A stretch of DNA of 6,007 nucleotides, from the NCBI GenBank assembly GCA_964462125.1, contig CAYWXT010000299.1:1-6007 (forward strand). The letters run 5' to 3'. The notes beneath the pieces are model-generated. The model saw only the letters and a program-made list of their open reading frames with translations. It was not told the origin of the DNA and searched no databases. Below are positions 5,581 through 6,007 of the stretch, piece after piece (positions within the stretch are counted from its first letter, which is position 1; the number at the start of each line of letters is the position of its first letter). The position numbers and the translations under genes are program-made. The stretch comes from JAWLFY01 sp964462125 (GTDB lineage Bacteria; Planctomycetota; Planctomycetia; Pirellulales; Pirellulaceae).

Positions 5581-6007
5581 ATGACCAACGACTATTCCGA
5601 AGACACGCTGGTTGAACAACCGGCGATCGAACTTTTTGCTCAGCTTGACTATGAGACCGCAAACTGCTTCCGTGAACAATTCGGTGCGGTCGACAGTACC
5701 TACGGCCGGGAGACCCCCGAGGAAGTCATTCTCCCGAAAAGGCTGCGGCAGGCACTGGAGAAGCTAAACCAAGGTATGCAACGGGACGCAATCGATTTGG
5801 TCGAGAATTTTTCATTGTTCGACGAGTCTCGCGGCGGTCTGGCCAAAATCGTCGCCAAGAACCACCAGTTTCTGGGCGTCAACAACGCGGTCTCTGCACT
5901 GGAGCAGATCAAGGAGAACCAGGGGCGGCTGGGAGTCTTCTGGCACACTCAGGGAAGCGGCAAGAGCTTTTCGATGGCATTCTTCTCGCAAAAGATCCTG
6001 CGCAAGT
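5581..6007 (+). CDS. hsdR: Type I restriction enzyme R subunit HsdR, 5' part, apparently lacking the nuclease domain
   Basis: HsdR is the ATP-driven translocase/endonuclease of type I restriction systems. The 142 codons present start with the family N-terminus (DTLVEQPAIELFAQLDYETA then NCFREQFG), followed by GRETPEEVILPKRLRQALEK. The frame then goes straight to DLVENFSLFDESRGGLAKIV, AKNHQFLGVNNAVSALEQIK and GRLGVFWHTQGSGKSFSMAF, with Walker A lysine at residue 128. In ordinary HsdR proteins of this type about 180-200 residues separate these blocks and carry the PD-(D/E)XK nuclease (an Asp and an E-x-K, commonly ELK), and the Walker A Lys falls near residue 310. Neither catalytic signature is present here. 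The join near codon 71-73 (5791-5799) keeps the frame. The helicase start is intact; the rest lies beyond the right edge. The ATG is 9 bases after the previous stop with no good Shine-Dalgarno. Confidence 0.88.
   Translation, partial: MTNDYSEDTLVEQPAIELFAQLDYETANCFREQFGAVDSTYGRETPEEVILPKRLRQALEKLNQGMQRDAIDLVENFSLFDESRGGLAKIVAKNHQFLGVNNAVSALEQIKENQGRLGVFWHTQGSGKSFSMAFFSQKILRK

Overview
The window looks like bacterial chromosome of moderately high GC. I think a planctomycete (Pirellulaceae/Rhodopirellula-like) is the likeliest source. The reasons are a lipoprotein NrtA, an NrtB with a long soluble insertion, an alginate-export-type outer-membrane protein beside the nitrate genes, GTG starts and weak Shine-Dalgarno signals. 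The taxonomic call is inference; the gene family calls are much firmer.

Left half (1-3009, minus strand): a NrtABC-type nitrate/nitrite ABC transporter operon, read right to left. The order is the solute-binding lipoprotein nrtA (3009-1498), the permease nrtB (1501-356, overlapping nrtA by 4 bases) and the ATPase (321-1, running off the left edge). About 75-90 bases upstream of the nrtA start is a near-consensus sigma-54 promoter (-24 GG and -12 GC with correct spacing), which suggests nitrogen-responsive control. A 7-bp-stem hairpin lies in the predicted leader.

Middle (3010-4129): 3010-3300 holds the nrtA promoter and leader and no convincing gene. At 3301-3858 is the C-terminal part of an alginate-export-family beta-barrel with its 5' end missing. 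From 3887 an ~80-residue internal piece of a type I restriction-modification methyltransferase (HsdM) begins. It stops abruptly near 4130.

Right half (4130-6007, plus strand): the HsdM piece is joined out of frame to the C-terminal part of a DUF4365-family protein. That gene overlaps by 11 bases an apparently intact 375-residue protein of unknown function. Nine bases later hsdR begins and runs off the right edge. This hsdR is abnormal: its reading frame passes directly from the HsdR N-terminus to the segment just before the helicase Walker A, so the whole PD-(D/E)XK nuclease domain appears to have been removed in frame.

Overall, a normal-looking nitrate uptake operon abuts a deletion-scarred type I restriction locus. 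The locus has an accessory DUF4365/unknown gene pair between the methyltransferase remnant and the helicase subunit. Three separate truncations within 2.5 kb point either to real decay by repeated deletion or to assembly errors. The nuclease-less HsdR and the DUF4365-linked pair are the most interesting elements.
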